Origin: Lachnospiraceae bacterium
GTDB lineage: Bacteria; Bacillota; Clostridia; Lachnospirales; Lachnospiraceae
Assembly (NCBI GenBank): GCA_009774145.1
Contig: VSND01000008.1
Location: 47,524-111,523 of the forward strand
Length of the DNA: 64,000 nucleotides
Reading direction: 5' to 3'
Shown here piece by piece: positions 26,662 through 36,194 of this stretch. The stretch's first letter is position 1. Every line of letters starts with the position of its first letter. Made by a program: the position numbers and the translations under genes. The notes beneath the pieces were generated by a model. It did no database searches and had not been told where the DNA came from. It saw nothing but the letters and a program-made list of their open reading frames with translations.

Positions 26662-27598
26662 TTATGAAAACAGTCTGTGGCACCGTCTGGTCCGATGGGT
26701 GAACGGGGAAATGGATCCCTTTGCGGGAAAGATGGAGATGAAGCCCCTTCGGGAGACAGAATATACCGGAGTTTCGGTATACAATCCGGACAGGCTGGAC
26801 AGAGAAAAGATCGCTCATTACCTGGAGGATACAAAGAAGAATAAAGAGATGCGGGCGTTTCGGCTGCTCTACAGTCTGACTTCGGTGGCGCTGTGTCTTC
26901 TGCTGATTGCCGTTCTTCTTCTGGCAGTCTCCTGGCTTCCGGTGCTGGGGGATCCGAACGGGCCGAATAATAATGAAGTCTCCGTCCGGTACATTGAGAA
27001 GGGCATGGAAGAGTCCGGCGCGGTCAATATGGTTACCAATATGATCTTAAGCTACCGCGGTTTTGATACCTTCGGTGAGACATGCGTTCTGTTTATTGCA
27101 GCCACCTGCGTGATCGTGCTGCTCCGCAAAAGCGAAGAAAAGATTGAGAAGGAAAGCGAGACGGACTGGAAATATGAACCGCAGCCGGATGCGATTCTTC
27201 AGAAGATGACACAGGTTCTGGCGCCGGTGATCTTCCTGTACGGGTTCTATATCATACTGAACGGGCACCTGTCACCGGGCGGAGGATTTTCCGGAGGGGC
27301 TGTCATTGGAGCGGGACTGATCCTGTATGTGACGACTTTTGGATTTCATAAAACACAGAGGTTTTTTAACGAAAAAATCTATGAGCTGGTCAAGGTGGGC
27401 GCACTGTCGCTCTACAGTGTGACCATGATCTATTATTTCTATACCGGGGCAAATATGATCAAAAATGCAATTCCTCTTGGAACGCCCGGGGATATTTTAA
27501 GCAGCGGCATGATTCTTCCGATCAATATTTTCGTGGGACTGGAAGTGGCATGTACCATGTATGCGTTTTTTGCACTGTTCCGAAGAGGAGGGATGTAG
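26642..27598 (+). CDS. mrpB: MbhE-like plus MnhB fusion subunit
   Basis: 318 residues. The N-terminal 80 residues are soluble and charged (MSRIRDDYENSLWHRLVRWV). A helix and periplasmic stretch resembling MbhE (TNMILSYRGFDTFGETCVLF) follow, then from about residue 175 the MnhB domain with PVIFLYGFYIILNGHLSPGG and GGFSGGAVIGAG. Combines functions usually split between the MrpA tail and MrpB. Start ATG 26642 inside the previous gene. The soluble N-terminal extension is not one I recognise. Confidence 0.82.
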   Translation: MSRIRDDYENSLWHRLVRWVNGEMDPFAGKMEMKPLRETEYTGVSVYNPDRLDREKIAHYLEDTKKNKEMRAFRLLYSLTSVALCLLLIAVLLLAVSWLPVLGDPNGPNNNEVSVRYIEKGMEESGAVNMVTNMILSYRGFDTFGETCVLFIAATCVIVLLRKSEEKIEKESETDWKYEPQPDAILQKMTQVLAPVIFLYGFYIILNGHLSPGGGFSGGAVIGAGLILYVTTFGFHKTQRFFNEKIYELVKVGALSLYSVTMIYYFYTGANMIKNAIPLGTPGDILSSGMILPINIFVGLEVACTMYAFFALFRRGGM

Positions 27599-27599
27599 A

Positions 27600-27977
27600 A
27601 TGGGACCGAATCTCTGGGCAAATGTGGATGAGATTGCAGCAGTGATCCTGTTCGGTGTCGGATTTACGACGCTGCTTCTTCATAAAAACATGATCAAAAA
27701 GATCATCGGGCTGAACATCATGGATACGGCGGTCTATCTGTTCCTTGCGGCCATGGGTTATGTGGACGGGCGGGATGCGCCGATTGTGACAAACGGTATC
27801 CTGGACGCAGAAGCCTATATCAATCCGATTCCCAGCGGCCTGGTGCTGACCGGCATTGTCGTATCGGTCAGCGTGACGGCGCTGATGCTGTCGCTGACGA
27901 TCCGCCTTTACCGAAAATACCACTCTCTGGACCTGGATGAAATCCTGATCCGGATGCAGCAGGAGGAGCCAAGATGA
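27600..27977 (+). CDS. mrpC: NuoK-like antiporter subunit MrpC/MnhC
   Basis: 125 residues, three membrane helices; NuoK/MrpC homologue with GVGFTTLLLHKNMIKKIIGL and later PIPSGLVLTGIVVSVSVTAL, the latter being the conserved A/S-x-LVLTGIVV motif of this family. Starts one base after the mrpB stop and overlaps the next start by four bases (ATGA). Confidence 0.9.
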   Translation: MGPNLWANVDEIAAVILFGVGFTTLLLHKNMIKKIIGLNIMDTAVYLFLAAMGYVDGRDAPIVTNGILDAEAYINPIPSGLVLTGIVVSVSVTALMLSLTIRLYRKYHSLDLDEILIRMQQEEPR

Positions 27978-29473
27978 ATTTTGTACAGAATTTTCCATGC
28001 TTTTCCATTGTGCTGTGCATGGTTGCGGGAATCCTTTCCACGCCCATGAAGGGGAAGGCGGCGAAGAGAATGACGCTTGCCACAGTGACGCTTGTGACGC
28101 TGATGTCTCTGGCTACCCTGCTTTATGTCCTGTCTGCCGGAGAGAACTTTGTCTATACCATGGGCAGGTATCCGGCGCCCTGGGGCAATGAGATCCGGGC
28201 AGGGGTACTGGAAGCCCTGCTGGCGACGGTGTTTGCACTGGTTATGCTCTGCTCCCTTCTGGGAGGGATGGATCATATATTCCGGACGGTGGATGAAGAG
28301 AAGATCAACCTGTATTTTATCCTGACCGATCTGCTTTTAAGCTCCCTGCTGGCGATCATTTATACCAACGACCTGTTTACCGGCTATGTGTTTGTAGAGA
28401 TCAATACCATTGCCGCCTGCGGAATGATCATGATCCGAAGGAGCGGGCGGTCCCTGATCGCGGCAACCCGGTATATGGTCATGAGTCTGATCGGTTCCGG
28501 CCTGTTTCTGATGGGGCTTGCCATGCTCTATGACATTACCGGGCACCTTCTGATGGAAAATGCCCATGAAGCCATGGTGCAGCTGGTGAAAGCAGGACAG
28601 TATCAGATACCGCTTCTGGTCATCATCAGTGTGATCACTGTAGGACTGGCGATCAAGAGCGGCCTGTATCCGTTTCACTCCTGGATGCCGGATGCCTACG
28701 GGTATTCGACCATATCCAGCAGTGCGATTCTGTCCGGTCTGGTGTCCAAAAGCTATATCATTCTGCTCATCAAGATCTTTTACCGTGTCATCGGTTTTGA
28801 TATTATTGTCCGGAGCAAGATCGTGAATGTGCTGTTTGTCTTCGGCCTGATCGGTATGGTTATGGGATCCGTAAGTGCGATCATGGCCAAAGATATCTAC
28901 CGGATGATCGCTTACTCCTCAATTGCGCAGATCGGATATATCTACATGGGGATCGGCCTTGCGACAGAAGCCGGGATGGTGGCAGCCGTCTTTCATATCC
29001 TGACCCATGCGATCACAAAGTCTCTGCTTTTCCTGGCAGCAAAAGGACTGAATGATGCATCCGGGCATAAAAGGGTTTTTCTGGCGCTTCAGGGCGCGGC
29101 ATTCAGGAATCCGCTGGCAGGCGCGGCTTTTCTGGTGGGAAGCCTTTCCATGGTGGGCATTCCGATGCTTGCCGGGTTTATCTCGAAGCTTCTGTTTGCG
29201 ACAGCGGCTCTGGGCGCCGGTTCCAATAAGGTTCTGGTGACACTGATCGTGCTGGCAGTCAGTACCATACTGAATGCCGTTTATTTTCTGCATACGGTGA
29301 TCCGGATCTACACACCGACAGGTGTCCCGGAGGAGTTTCGGAATATACACACGCATAGATCCGCAGGAGCAGCAGCGGCTGTATGCTGTCTGATCCTTTT
29401 GAATTTTGTCATGGGACTTTTGTCCCAGCCGCTTACCGATCTGATACAGTTCGGAATCGAGATGTTTGCTTAG
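27974..29473 (+). CDS. mrpD: NuoN/MrpD-type proton antiporter subunit 1
   Basis: 499 residues, about 14 membrane helices. Contains the quinone-oxidoreductase/Mrp antiporter block: AIKSGLYPFHSWMPDAYGY with the conserved lysine, and SSSAILSGLVSKSYIILLIK. Later KDIYRMIAYSSIAQIGYI, the second conserved Lys/His region. First of four such subunits in a row. The proton channel function is from the NuoL/M/N family. Coupled to mrpC by ATGA overlap. Confidence 0.88.
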   Translation: MNFVQNFPCFSIVLCMVAGILSTPMKGKAAKRMTLATVTLVTLMSLATLLYVLSAGENFVYTMGRYPAPWGNEIRAGVLEALLATVFALVMLCSLLGGMDHIFRTVDEEKINLYFILTDLLLSSLLAIIYTNDLFTGYVFVEINTIAACGMIMIRRSGRSLIAATRYMVMSLIGSGLFLMGLAMLYDITGHLLMENAHEAMVQLVKAGQYQIPLLVIISVITVGLAIKSGLYPFHSWMPDAYGYSTISSSAILSGLVSKSYIILLIKIFYRVIGFDIIVRSKIVNVLFVFGLIGMVMGSVSAIMAKDIYRMIAYSSIAQIGYIYMGIGLATEAGMVAAVFHILTHAITKSLLFLAAKGLNDASGHKRVFLALQGAAFRNPLAGAAFLVGSLSMVGIPMLAGFISKLLFATAALGAGSNKVLVTLIVLAVSTILNAVYFLHTVIRIYTPTGVPEEFRNIHTHRSAGAAAAVCCLILLNFVMGLLSQPLTDLIQFGIEMFA

Positions 29474-29492
29474 GCAGGGGGAGAGGAAAATG

Positions 29493-30974
29493 ATGGTTGG
29501 TTGTTTACTTGGAGCAGCGATTCTGCTTCCAGTTCTGGCAGGGCTGTTCCTGCTCTTTTTTCAGGACAGGATCCGGAACCGGAAGGTCAAATGTATCGGG
29601 ATCTTTCTGGTTATGGCGGTGACCTCTGCCCTGGCAGTGAAACTGATGTTTGTGGGAAATTTTGAGTTCGTACTCTGGAGCCTGACGGATACGCTGGAGC
29701 TTCTGGTACGTATGGATGATGTGACCAGACTGTTCGCGGGAATGACGGCGGCGGCATGGACGCTGGGCGGCGTATTTTCATTTGAATATATGAAGCATGA
29801 GGAGCATGAAGACCGGTATTTTGGATTTTACCTGATCGTCATGGGGGTATTGATCGCACTGGACCATGCGGGAAATCTGATCACGCTGTATCTGTTTTTT
29901 GAGATGATGACGCTGACGTCTCTGCCCCTGGTGCTGCATAATCTGAGCCACGAGGCGGTGATGGCGGGTCTGAAATATCTGTTCTATTCGGTAGCCGGCG
30001 CATTTATGGCTCTGTTTGGAATATTCTATCTCTATGCCCACGGGGCGGGGAGCGTGTTCCGGGAAGGCGGATATCTTCTGGTGATGGATTCTTATACGGG
30101 AAGCTACGCCATGACGCTGCTGGTGCTGATGCTGACGATCGTAGGATTCGGTACAAAGGCAGGCATGTTTCCCATGCATGGATGGCTGCCTACGGCCCAT
30201 CCAGTGGCGCCTGCGCCGGCCAGTGCGGTCCTGTCCGGAATCATTACCAAATCCGGCGTGCTTGCGATCATCCGGGTGATCTTCTATGTGGCAGGCGCGG
30301 ATGTGATCCGCGGGACCTGGGTGCAGTATACCTGGATGACGCTGGCGCTGCTTACGGTATTCATGGGTTCCATGATGGCTTATAAAGAGCAGGTGCTGAA
30401 GAAACGGCTTGCCTATTCTACCGTCAGCCAGGTATCTTATATCCTGTTCGGCCTGTCGGTACTGAATACGGACGGCATGGTCGGAGCGCTCTCTCATTTT
30501 GTCTTCCACAGTGTGGTCAAGAACTGTCTGTTTCTGGTGGCCGGTGTGATTATTTATAAGACCGGGAGAAAGACGGTAAAGGAGCTGAAGGGGATCGGAA
30601 AAGAGATGCCGGTTACCATGTGGTGCTTTACGCTGGTATCGATCACGCTGGTGGGAATTCCGCCGACCAGCGGATTTGTCAGCAAGTGGTATCTGGCGAC
30701 CGGATCGCTAAAAGACAAAATGGGGGTCTATACATGGCTTGGTCCGGTTGTGCTTCTGCTCAGCGCCATGCTGACAGCAGGATATCTGCTCCCGATCTCC
30801 ATTCAGTCTTTTTTCCCGGGAGAAGAATGCAAAAAGACAGGGTATCAGAAGCGGGAACCGAATCTTCTGATGCTTGTTCCGATGCTTCTCTTTACGGCAG
30901 CGGCCGTGCTGTTCGGAATGTTTCCGGGTACATTTTTAAGATTCCTGCAGACGACTGCTGCGGGACTTTTGTAG
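29493..30974 (+). CDS. NuoM/MrpD-type proton antiporter subunit 2
   Basis: 493 residues from ATG 29493 (GAGAGG 6 bases upstream; adjacent ATG 29490 also possible). Membrane-channel block FGTKAGMFPMHGWLPTAHPV and APASAVLSGIITKSGVLAII, with KKRLAYSTVSQVSYILFG. Most like NuoM/HyfF-type subunits. Starts 16 bases after the previous stop. Confidence 0.85.
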   Translation: MVGCLLGAAILLPVLAGLFLLFFQDRIRNRKVKCIGIFLVMAVTSALAVKLMFVGNFEFVLWSLTDTLELLVRMDDVTRLFAGMTAAAWTLGGVFSFEYMKHEEHEDRYFGFYLIVMGVLIALDHAGNLITLYLFFEMMTLTSLPLVLHNLSHEAVMAGLKYLFYSVAGAFMALFGIFYLYAHGAGSVFREGGYLLVMDSYTGSYAMTLLVLMLTIVGFGTKAGMFPMHGWLPTAHPVAPAPASAVLSGIITKSGVLAIIRVIFYVAGADVIRGTWVQYTWMTLALLTVFMGSMMAYKEQVLKKRLAYSTVSQVSYILFGLSVLNTDGMVGALSHFVFHSVVKNCLFLVAGVIIYKTGRKTVKELKGIGKEMPVTMWCFTLVSITLVGIPPTSGFVSKWYLATGSLKDKMGVYTWLGPVVLLLSAMLTAGYLLPISIQSFFPGEECKKTGYQKREPNLLMLVPMLLFTAAAVLFGMFPGTFLRFLQTTAAGLL

Positions 30975-30987
30975 AGGGAGGGCGGAT

Positions 30988-32466
30988 ATGAGCAGTGTAT
31001 ATCTGGTCCTTCCGGTGGTTCTTCCGATCCTGGGCGGGGCGGTGATGCCGCTTCTGCATCTGCCGGAGAAACAGCGGAATGCCTTTTTGGAAATCCTGAT
31101 ACTGGCGACCTCCGTGCTTGCGGCGCTCTGTGTGCTCCGGCGTCCCAAAGAGGGTTTTATCCTGTTTCATCTGACCGGTAATCTGGATTTTGCCCTTCGT
31201 CTTGACGGGCTGGGAAGCGTGTTTGTCTGCCTGATTGCTTTTCTGTGGCCTCTGGCGACGCTGTATGCGTTTGAATATATGCGCCATGAAGAGCGTACGA
31301 CCAGTTTTTTCTCATTTTATACGATGACCTGCGGCGTGACCATGGGAATCGCCATGGCGGAAAATCTGGTGACCATGTATCTGTTTTATGAACTTTTAAC
31401 GCTGGTATCGGTGTATCTGGTCATGCATCCCATGACGAAGAAGGCGCTTCACGCCAGCAGGGTTTACCTGTATTATTCCATCGGCGGTGCGGCATTTGCT
31501 TTTGTGGCGCTGGTGTTTGTCATTATCTTTGGAGGAACGACGGATTTTGTCATGGGCGGTGTTCTGGATATGAGCCGGGTCGGCGACAATATCACCATCG
31601 TGCAGATCGTTTATCTGCTGGCCTTCTGGGGGTTTGGCGTAAAAGCGGCTGTGTTCCCGTTCCAGGGCTGGCTTCCGCAGGCATCGGTGGCGCCCACTCC
31701 GGTGACGGCGCTTCTGCATGCAGTGGCAGTGGTCAAATCCGGCGCCTTTGCAGTCATGCGGCTGACCTATTACTGTTTCGGCACAGAGCTGATCCGGGGG
31801 ACATGGGTGCATTTTGTGGTTATGAGCATCGCCATGCTCAGTATCCTCTATGGTTCGACCATGGCGGTGAAGGAGACGCATTTTAAGAGACGGCTTGCAT
31901 TTTCAACGGTCAGCAACCTGTCGTACATCCTGCTGGGCGTGACGATGATGAGTCCCCAGGGGCTTCTGGCAGGCATGGCGCATCTGGTTTTCCATGCGTT
32001 TATGAAGATCGGAGCGTTCTTCTGTGCCGGTGCAGTGCTGCATCAGAGCGGGAAGACCTATGTAGATGAACTGAACGGGCTGGCGAAGAAGATGCCGTTT
32101 GTATTTACGACGTTTGTCGTATTCGGACTGTCGCTGATCGGAATTCCCGTCTTTGCCGGATTTATCAGCAAATGGAATATTGCCGCGGCGGCCATGGAGC
32201 TGGGAACGGACTATCCCTTTGCCTATGGAGCAGTGGCAGTCCTTTTGTACTCAGCGCTTATGACAGCTGTCTATGTGCTGACGGTGGCAGTCCGGGCGTG
32301 GTTCCCGGACCAGGGAAGTGTCGGTGAATCGAAGGAGGACATTACGGATCCCAACTGGGAGATGAAACTTCCGCTGGGTATCTTTACCGCAGCCGTTCTG
32401 ATCTGGGGACTTGGTTCGGAACCGCTGATGCAGATTCTGAGGGCAGTGGCCCATGGAGTATTCTAG
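30988..32466 (+). CDS. NuoM/MrpD-type proton antiporter subunit 3
   Basis: 492 residues, same family. Block WGFGVKAAVFPFQGWLPQAS then APTPVTALLHAVAVVKSGAF, the ALLHAVAVV form typical of MrpD/NuoM, and FKRRLAFSTVSNLSYILLG. Acidic loop SVGESKEDITDPNWEM before the last helix. RBS GAGGGAGGGCGG before ATG 30988. Confidence 0.85.
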   Translation: MSSVYLVLPVVLPILGGAVMPLLHLPEKQRNAFLEILILATSVLAALCVLRRPKEGFILFHLTGNLDFALRLDGLGSVFVCLIAFLWPLATLYAFEYMRHEERTTSFFSFYTMTCGVTMGIAMAENLVTMYLFYELLTLVSVYLVMHPMTKKALHASRVYLYYSIGGAAFAFVALVFVIIFGGTTDFVMGGVLDMSRVGDNITIVQIVYLLAFWGFGVKAAVFPFQGWLPQASVAPTPVTALLHAVAVVKSGAFAVMRLTYYCFGTELIRGTWVHFVVMSIAMLSILYGSTMAVKETHFKRRLAFSTVSNLSYILLGVTMMSPQGLLAGMAHLVFHAFMKIGAFFCAGAVLHQSGKTYVDELNGLAKKMPFVFTTFVVFGLSLIGIPVFAGFISKWNIAAAAMELGTDYPFAYGAVAVLLYSALMTAVYVLTVAVRAWFPDQGSVGESKEDITDPNWEMKLPLGIFTAAVLIWGLGSEPLMQILRAVAHGVF

Positions 32467-32481
32467 AAGAGGAGAAAAGGG

Positions 32482-34635
32482 ATGAATGGTGATTTTGAAT
32501 TGTTTCATGTGATCTGGTTTCCGTTCATGGCAGCTTTTCTCTGCTATTTGACGGGAATGCGGCATAAGATGATTAGAGACCGGGTCCTTCAGCTTTCGGT
32601 TATTCTGGAGATGGGGCTGATGGTTCTGGCAGCCGGTGCGTATTTTCGGACAGGCGAGCTGGAATTCATATGGGAGGACTTCTGCATGCAGGGGCTGTAC
32701 CTGAAGCTGGACGGTTTCCGTCTGCTTTACGGATGCATTGCAGCGCTGATGTGGATGATGACCGGGATTTTTTCCAGAGAATATTTTGCGCATTACCGGA
32801 ACCGGAACCGTTATTATTTCTTTTATCTGCTGACCCTTGGGGCAACGGTGGGAGTGTTTCTGTCCGGAGACCTCTATACGACGTTTGTCTTCTTTGAGAT
32901 CATGTCTCTGGCTTCCTATGTGTGGGTTATCCATGACGAGAAACCTGCCGCCATGAAGGCGGGAGAGATCTATCTTGCCATTGCGGTGATCGGCGGCCTG
33001 GTCATGCTGATGGGGCTGTTTCTTCTGTATGATGCAGCCGGGACGCTTCGGATGTCGGAGCTGCACGATGCAGTCGAAGCTGTGATGCAGGAAAAGGGTA
33101 TGCAGATCTATGCGGCAGGATTGTGCATGCTGTTCGGTTTTGGGGCCAAGGCGGGAATGTTCCCGCTCCATGTCTGGCTTCCCAAAGCGCATCCGGTAGC
33201 TCCTGCACCGGCCAGTGCGCTGCTGTCAGGGATCCTGACAAAGACCGGCGTCTTTGGCGTGCTGGTAATCAGTGCGGAGATCTTCCGGTATGATCCGCAG
33301 TGGGGCAGGCTGATACTGTATCTGGGTACCATTACCATGTTCGGCGGAGCCTTTCTGGCAGTATTTTCCATCGACCTGAAGCGGACTCTTGCCTGTTCCT
33401 CCATGTCCCAGATCGGGTTTATTCTGGTGGGTGCGGGGATGATGGAGCTTCTGGGCGCGGAAAATGCACTTGCCGTGCGGGGAACGATCCTGCATATGGT
33501 CAATCATTCCATGATCAAACTGATTCTGTTTATGGCAGCAGGTGTGGTCTATAGGAACCTGCATGCGCTGGATCTGAATGAAATCCGGGGATTCGGATAC
33601 CAGAAGCCGCTTCTGAAAGCCATCTTTCTGACGGGGGCTTTGAGCATCGGAGGAATCCCGGGCTTCAGCGGATATGTGAGCAAAACACTGCTTCATGAGA
33701 GCATCGTAGAATATGCATCGGAGCTTGCAGCCCATGGAGAGCCGTCTCTGTGGATCCGCGGGATCGAGTGGGTCTTTCTGCTCACCGGAGGTATGACGAT
33801 TGCCTATATGACAAAACTGTTTGCAGCGGTCTTTCTGGAGAAACATCCGGACAGACAGCAGGAATATGATGCGAAGACGGCATATATGAATCAGGAGAGC
33901 ATATTTGCGCTGCTGACACCTGCCGTCCTTCTGGTGCTCATGGGCTTCCTGCCTTACCTGACCATGAACCGTATCGCCGATCTGGCACAGGGCTTCCTGC
34001 ATGGGGAGATGCCTGCGCATGCCGTCCATTATTTCAGCCTGGCCAGTCTGAAGGGCGCCGTCATATCCATGACGATCGGCGTACTGGTATATTTTGGAAT
34101 GATACGAAGATACCTGATGGGGAAAGATGAAAAGGGAAGAACCTGTTATCTGAATGTCTGGCCGGGCTGGCTGGATCTGGAGGATCTGGTCTACCGTCCG
34201 GTATTTGCAAAAGCGGCAGCAGCATTTGCCGGATATTTCTGCGGGCTGGCAGACCGGCTGTATCTGGTGCGGAATCTTTTGAAGGGAGCTCTGGAGGTGT
34301 CGGCATTTTTGAGCAGGATCTGCGATTACCTGATGGATACCGTGCTTGTGCTGTTTCGCAGTACCACCCATAAAAGCAGGACAGAGCGGCATGTATATCT
34401 GATCGGATCTGTATTTTCCCGGACACTTGGAAAGATTCTGGATCAGATCGTCCGTGTAATCAATCATACCATACGGCGGAAGAATCCCATCGAACGTTCT
34501 TTTGTGGTGACGTTTGCAGAGTGGGAAGAGATGATCAACCGGACCAACCGTCTGATCGGTGCAAGCCTTTCTTTCGGTCTGATGCTGGCTGCCATTGGTC
34601 TGGCGTTAACGCTGGTATACCTGCTGTGGTGGTAG
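32482..34635 (+). CDS. NuoL-type antiporter subunit 4 with long C-terminal extension
   Basis: 717 residues. Residues about 1-500 are a NuoL/MrpA-N-type channel (GFGAKAGMFPLHVWLPKAHP, APASALLSGILTKTGVFGVL, LKRTLACSSMSQIGFILVG). The additional 200 residues include a further helix near 535, a charged amphipathic segment (YLMGKDEKGRTCYLNVWPGW) and a final helix ending LTLVYLLWW, reminiscent of the lateral helix of NuoL. It substitutes for the antiporter half of MrpA. AAGAGGAGAAAAGGG precedes ATG 32482. Confidence 0.84.
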   Translation: MNGDFELFHVIWFPFMAAFLCYLTGMRHKMIRDRVLQLSVILEMGLMVLAAGAYFRTGELEFIWEDFCMQGLYLKLDGFRLLYGCIAALMWMMTGIFSREYFAHYRNRNRYYFFYLLTLGATVGVFLSGDLYTTFVFFEIMSLASYVWVIHDEKPAAMKAGEIYLAIAVIGGLVMLMGLFLLYDAAGTLRMSELHDAVEAVMQEKGMQIYAAGLCMLFGFGAKAGMFPLHVWLPKAHPVAPAPASALLSGILTKTGVFGVLVISAEIFRYDPQWGRLILYLGTITMFGGAFLAVFSIDLKRTLACSSMSQIGFILVGAGMMELLGAENALAVRGTILHMVNHSMIKLILFMAAGVVYRNLHALDLNEIRGFGYQKPLLKAIFLTGALSIGGIPGFSGYVSKTLLHESIVEYASELAAHGEPSLWIRGIEWVFLLTGGMTIAYMTKLFAAVFLEKHPDRQQEYDAKTAYMNQESIFALLTPAVLLVLMGFLPYLTMNRIADLAQGFLHGEMPAHAVHYFSLASLKGAVISMTIGVLVYFGMIRRYLMGKDEKGRTCYLNVWPGWLDLEDLVYRPVFAKAAAAFAGYFCGLADRLYLVRNLLKGALEVSAFLSRICDYLMDTVLVLFRSTTHKSRTERHVYLIGSVFSRTLGKILDQIVRVINHTIRRKNPIERSFVVTFAEWEEMINRTNRLIGASLSFGLMLAAIGLALTLVYLLWW

Positions 34636-34653
34636 AAAAGAGGATGGGATGGA

Positions 34654-36018
34654 ATGAAGAAAAGCCGAAGAGATACGCTGGATATGACACAGGGCAGTCC
34701 GGCAAAGGTGCTTCTGGCCTTTGCGGTGCCGGTGATTTTATCCAATCTGTTTCAGCAGCTTTATAATATCATAGACAGTCTGATTGTGGGAAATTATCTG
34801 GGAGCCGACGCGCTGGCAGCCGTTGGTTCTGCAGGTGCGATTACTGCGGTCATCGTACAGCTGGCTTCCGGTCTTGCACTGGGAGCCTCTGTTGTCATTG
34901 CCCAGTATTTTGGAGCGGGAAAGAAGAAGGAGATCCGGGCCTGTATGACCACGATCCTGGCTTTTGCTGCGGCGGCAGGTGTTCTGGTGACTGTTTTTAC
35001 ACAGCTTCTGGCAGGACCGATTCTCCTTCTGGTGAAGACGCCTGCCGAGATCCTGGAGTACAGCATTGAATATCTGACCATCTACTTCTGGGGAGGTGCG
35101 GCGATCTTTTTATACAATGCGGAAAATGCAGTGTTTATCGCCATGGGAGACTCCAGAACGCCTCTGTATTTTCTGATCCTTGCTTTTTTTCTGAATGTGG
35201 CAGGAGACCTGTTTTTCATCCTTGTCTGCTCCATGGGAGTCGGGGGCAGTGCGCTGGCAACCACGCTGTCCCAGGCGGTCTGCACCGTTCTGTCTCTGAC
35301 GGTTCTGGAACGTAAGATGTGCCGGCTCGGTATGGACCGGGCGGACCGGTGGTTTGACCGGACAGAATTTACCCGGATGATGCGGATTGCAGTTCCTGCA
35401 GCTCTGCAGCAGTCGGTAGTTTCTCTTGGAAGCGTCTGTGTGCAGACCGTGACGAACAGCTTTGGACCGGCTGTCATTGCCGGCTGCAGTGCAGCCAATA
35501 AAGCGGTGAATCTGGTATCCACCGTACCGATCAACTGGGGGAATGCCCTGTCAAATTTTGTGGGTCAGAATATGGGGGCAGAAAAACCGGAACGGATCGG
35601 ACAGGGGGTGAAAGTCTCTCTTCTGGTGACCGGAGTGCTTTCTCTTGTCATGGTTCTTGTGATGGAGCTGATGCCGAAAACGCTGATCGGATGGTTCGTG
35701 GAAGGCGAGGGGGCGGCAGAGGTGGTTCGGGTTGGGGCTTCTTATCTGCGTGTGACCGGCCTGTTCCTGGTCATCTTTTCTGTGTATATGGTTATGAAAT
35801 CCGTCTTTAAGGGCGCCGGGGACATGAACTGGTATGTAGGGCTGACGCTGGGCAGCCTGGGAGTCCGGGTGTTCTGTGCCTTTCTGCTGGCGCCGGTCTT
35901 CGGGGAATCCATTCTCTGGTGGAGTGTTGCCGTCGGGTGGTGCGTATCCGCTGTGCCGACTGTGCTGCATTATCTGGGCGGGAGCTGGAAAAAACACAGT
36001 CTGGTCGGAAAACTGTGA
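34654..36018 (+). CDS. MATE family multidrug/cation efflux transporter
   Basis: 454 residues, twelve predicted helices. Opening DMTQGSPAKVLLAFAVPVIL and SNLFQQLYNIIDSLIVGNYL is the standard MATE/DinF-NorM start in Firmicutes; the internal repeat begins near MMRIAVPAALQQSVVSLGS. MATE proteins export cationic drugs in exchange for Na+ or H+. It lies 18 bases after the last antiporter subunit, so it may share the transcript; a Na+ or H+ gradient link is attractive but inferred. A terminator follows at 36059. Confidence 0.92.
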   Translation: MKKSRRDTLDMTQGSPAKVLLAFAVPVILSNLFQQLYNIIDSLIVGNYLGADALAAVGSAGAITAVIVQLASGLALGASVVIAQYFGAGKKKEIRACMTTILAFAAAAGVLVTVFTQLLAGPILLLVKTPAEILEYSIEYLTIYFWGGAAIFLYNAENAVFIAMGDSRTPLYFLILAFFLNVAGDLFFILVCSMGVGGSALATTLSQAVCTVLSLTVLERKMCRLGMDRADRWFDRTEFTRMMRIAVPAALQQSVVSLGSVCVQTVTNSFGPAVIAGCSAANKAVNLVSTVPINWGNALSNFVGQNMGAEKPERIGQGVKVSLLVTGVLSLVMVLVMELMPKTLIGWFVEGEGAAEVVRVGASYLRVTGLFLVIFSVYMVMKSVFKGAGDMNWYVGLTLGSLGVRVFCAFLLAPVFGESILWWSVAVGWCVSAVPTVLHYLGGSWKKHSLVGKL

Positions 36019-36058
36019 ATGAAGGCGTCCTTTTATGTCTGTAAAAACGGCTGAATCG

Positions 36059-36097
36059 TACTCCTGTCCATATTTTCATATGGATGGGAGTATTTTT
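36059..36097 (+). terminator. Terminator after the MATE gene
   Basis: TACTCC-TG-TCCATAT and ATATGGA-TG-GGAGTA form a 15-position stem with a two-base internal mismatch and TTTC loop, followed by a run of six T. Confidence 0.85.
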
Positions 36098-36099
36098 TC

Positions 36100-36161
36100 G
36101 ATATTTATTTATCGAATATCAATAAAAATATATTGACAAGAAGAAAAAACAGGATTATCAT
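36100..36161 (+). promoter_or_regulatory. Promoter with upstream palindrome for the DUF2975-HTH pair
   Basis: TTGACA (36133-36138), 17-bp spacer, TATCAT (36156-36161). Just upstream, GATATT (36100-36105) and AATATC (36115-36120) are inverted around 9 bases and lie in a very AT-rich tract. A candidate operator for the small HTH protein encoded downstream. Confidence 0.7.
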
Positions 36162-36194
36162 AAAACAAGAATGACAGGGATGGAGGTAATGGAC

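Noticed and set aside
25269..34635. Antiporter operon considered as a membrane-bound hydrogenase or Complex I
   Set aside because: No NiFe large or small subunit, no NuoB/C/D/I-like or ferredoxin-type gene in or next to the run.
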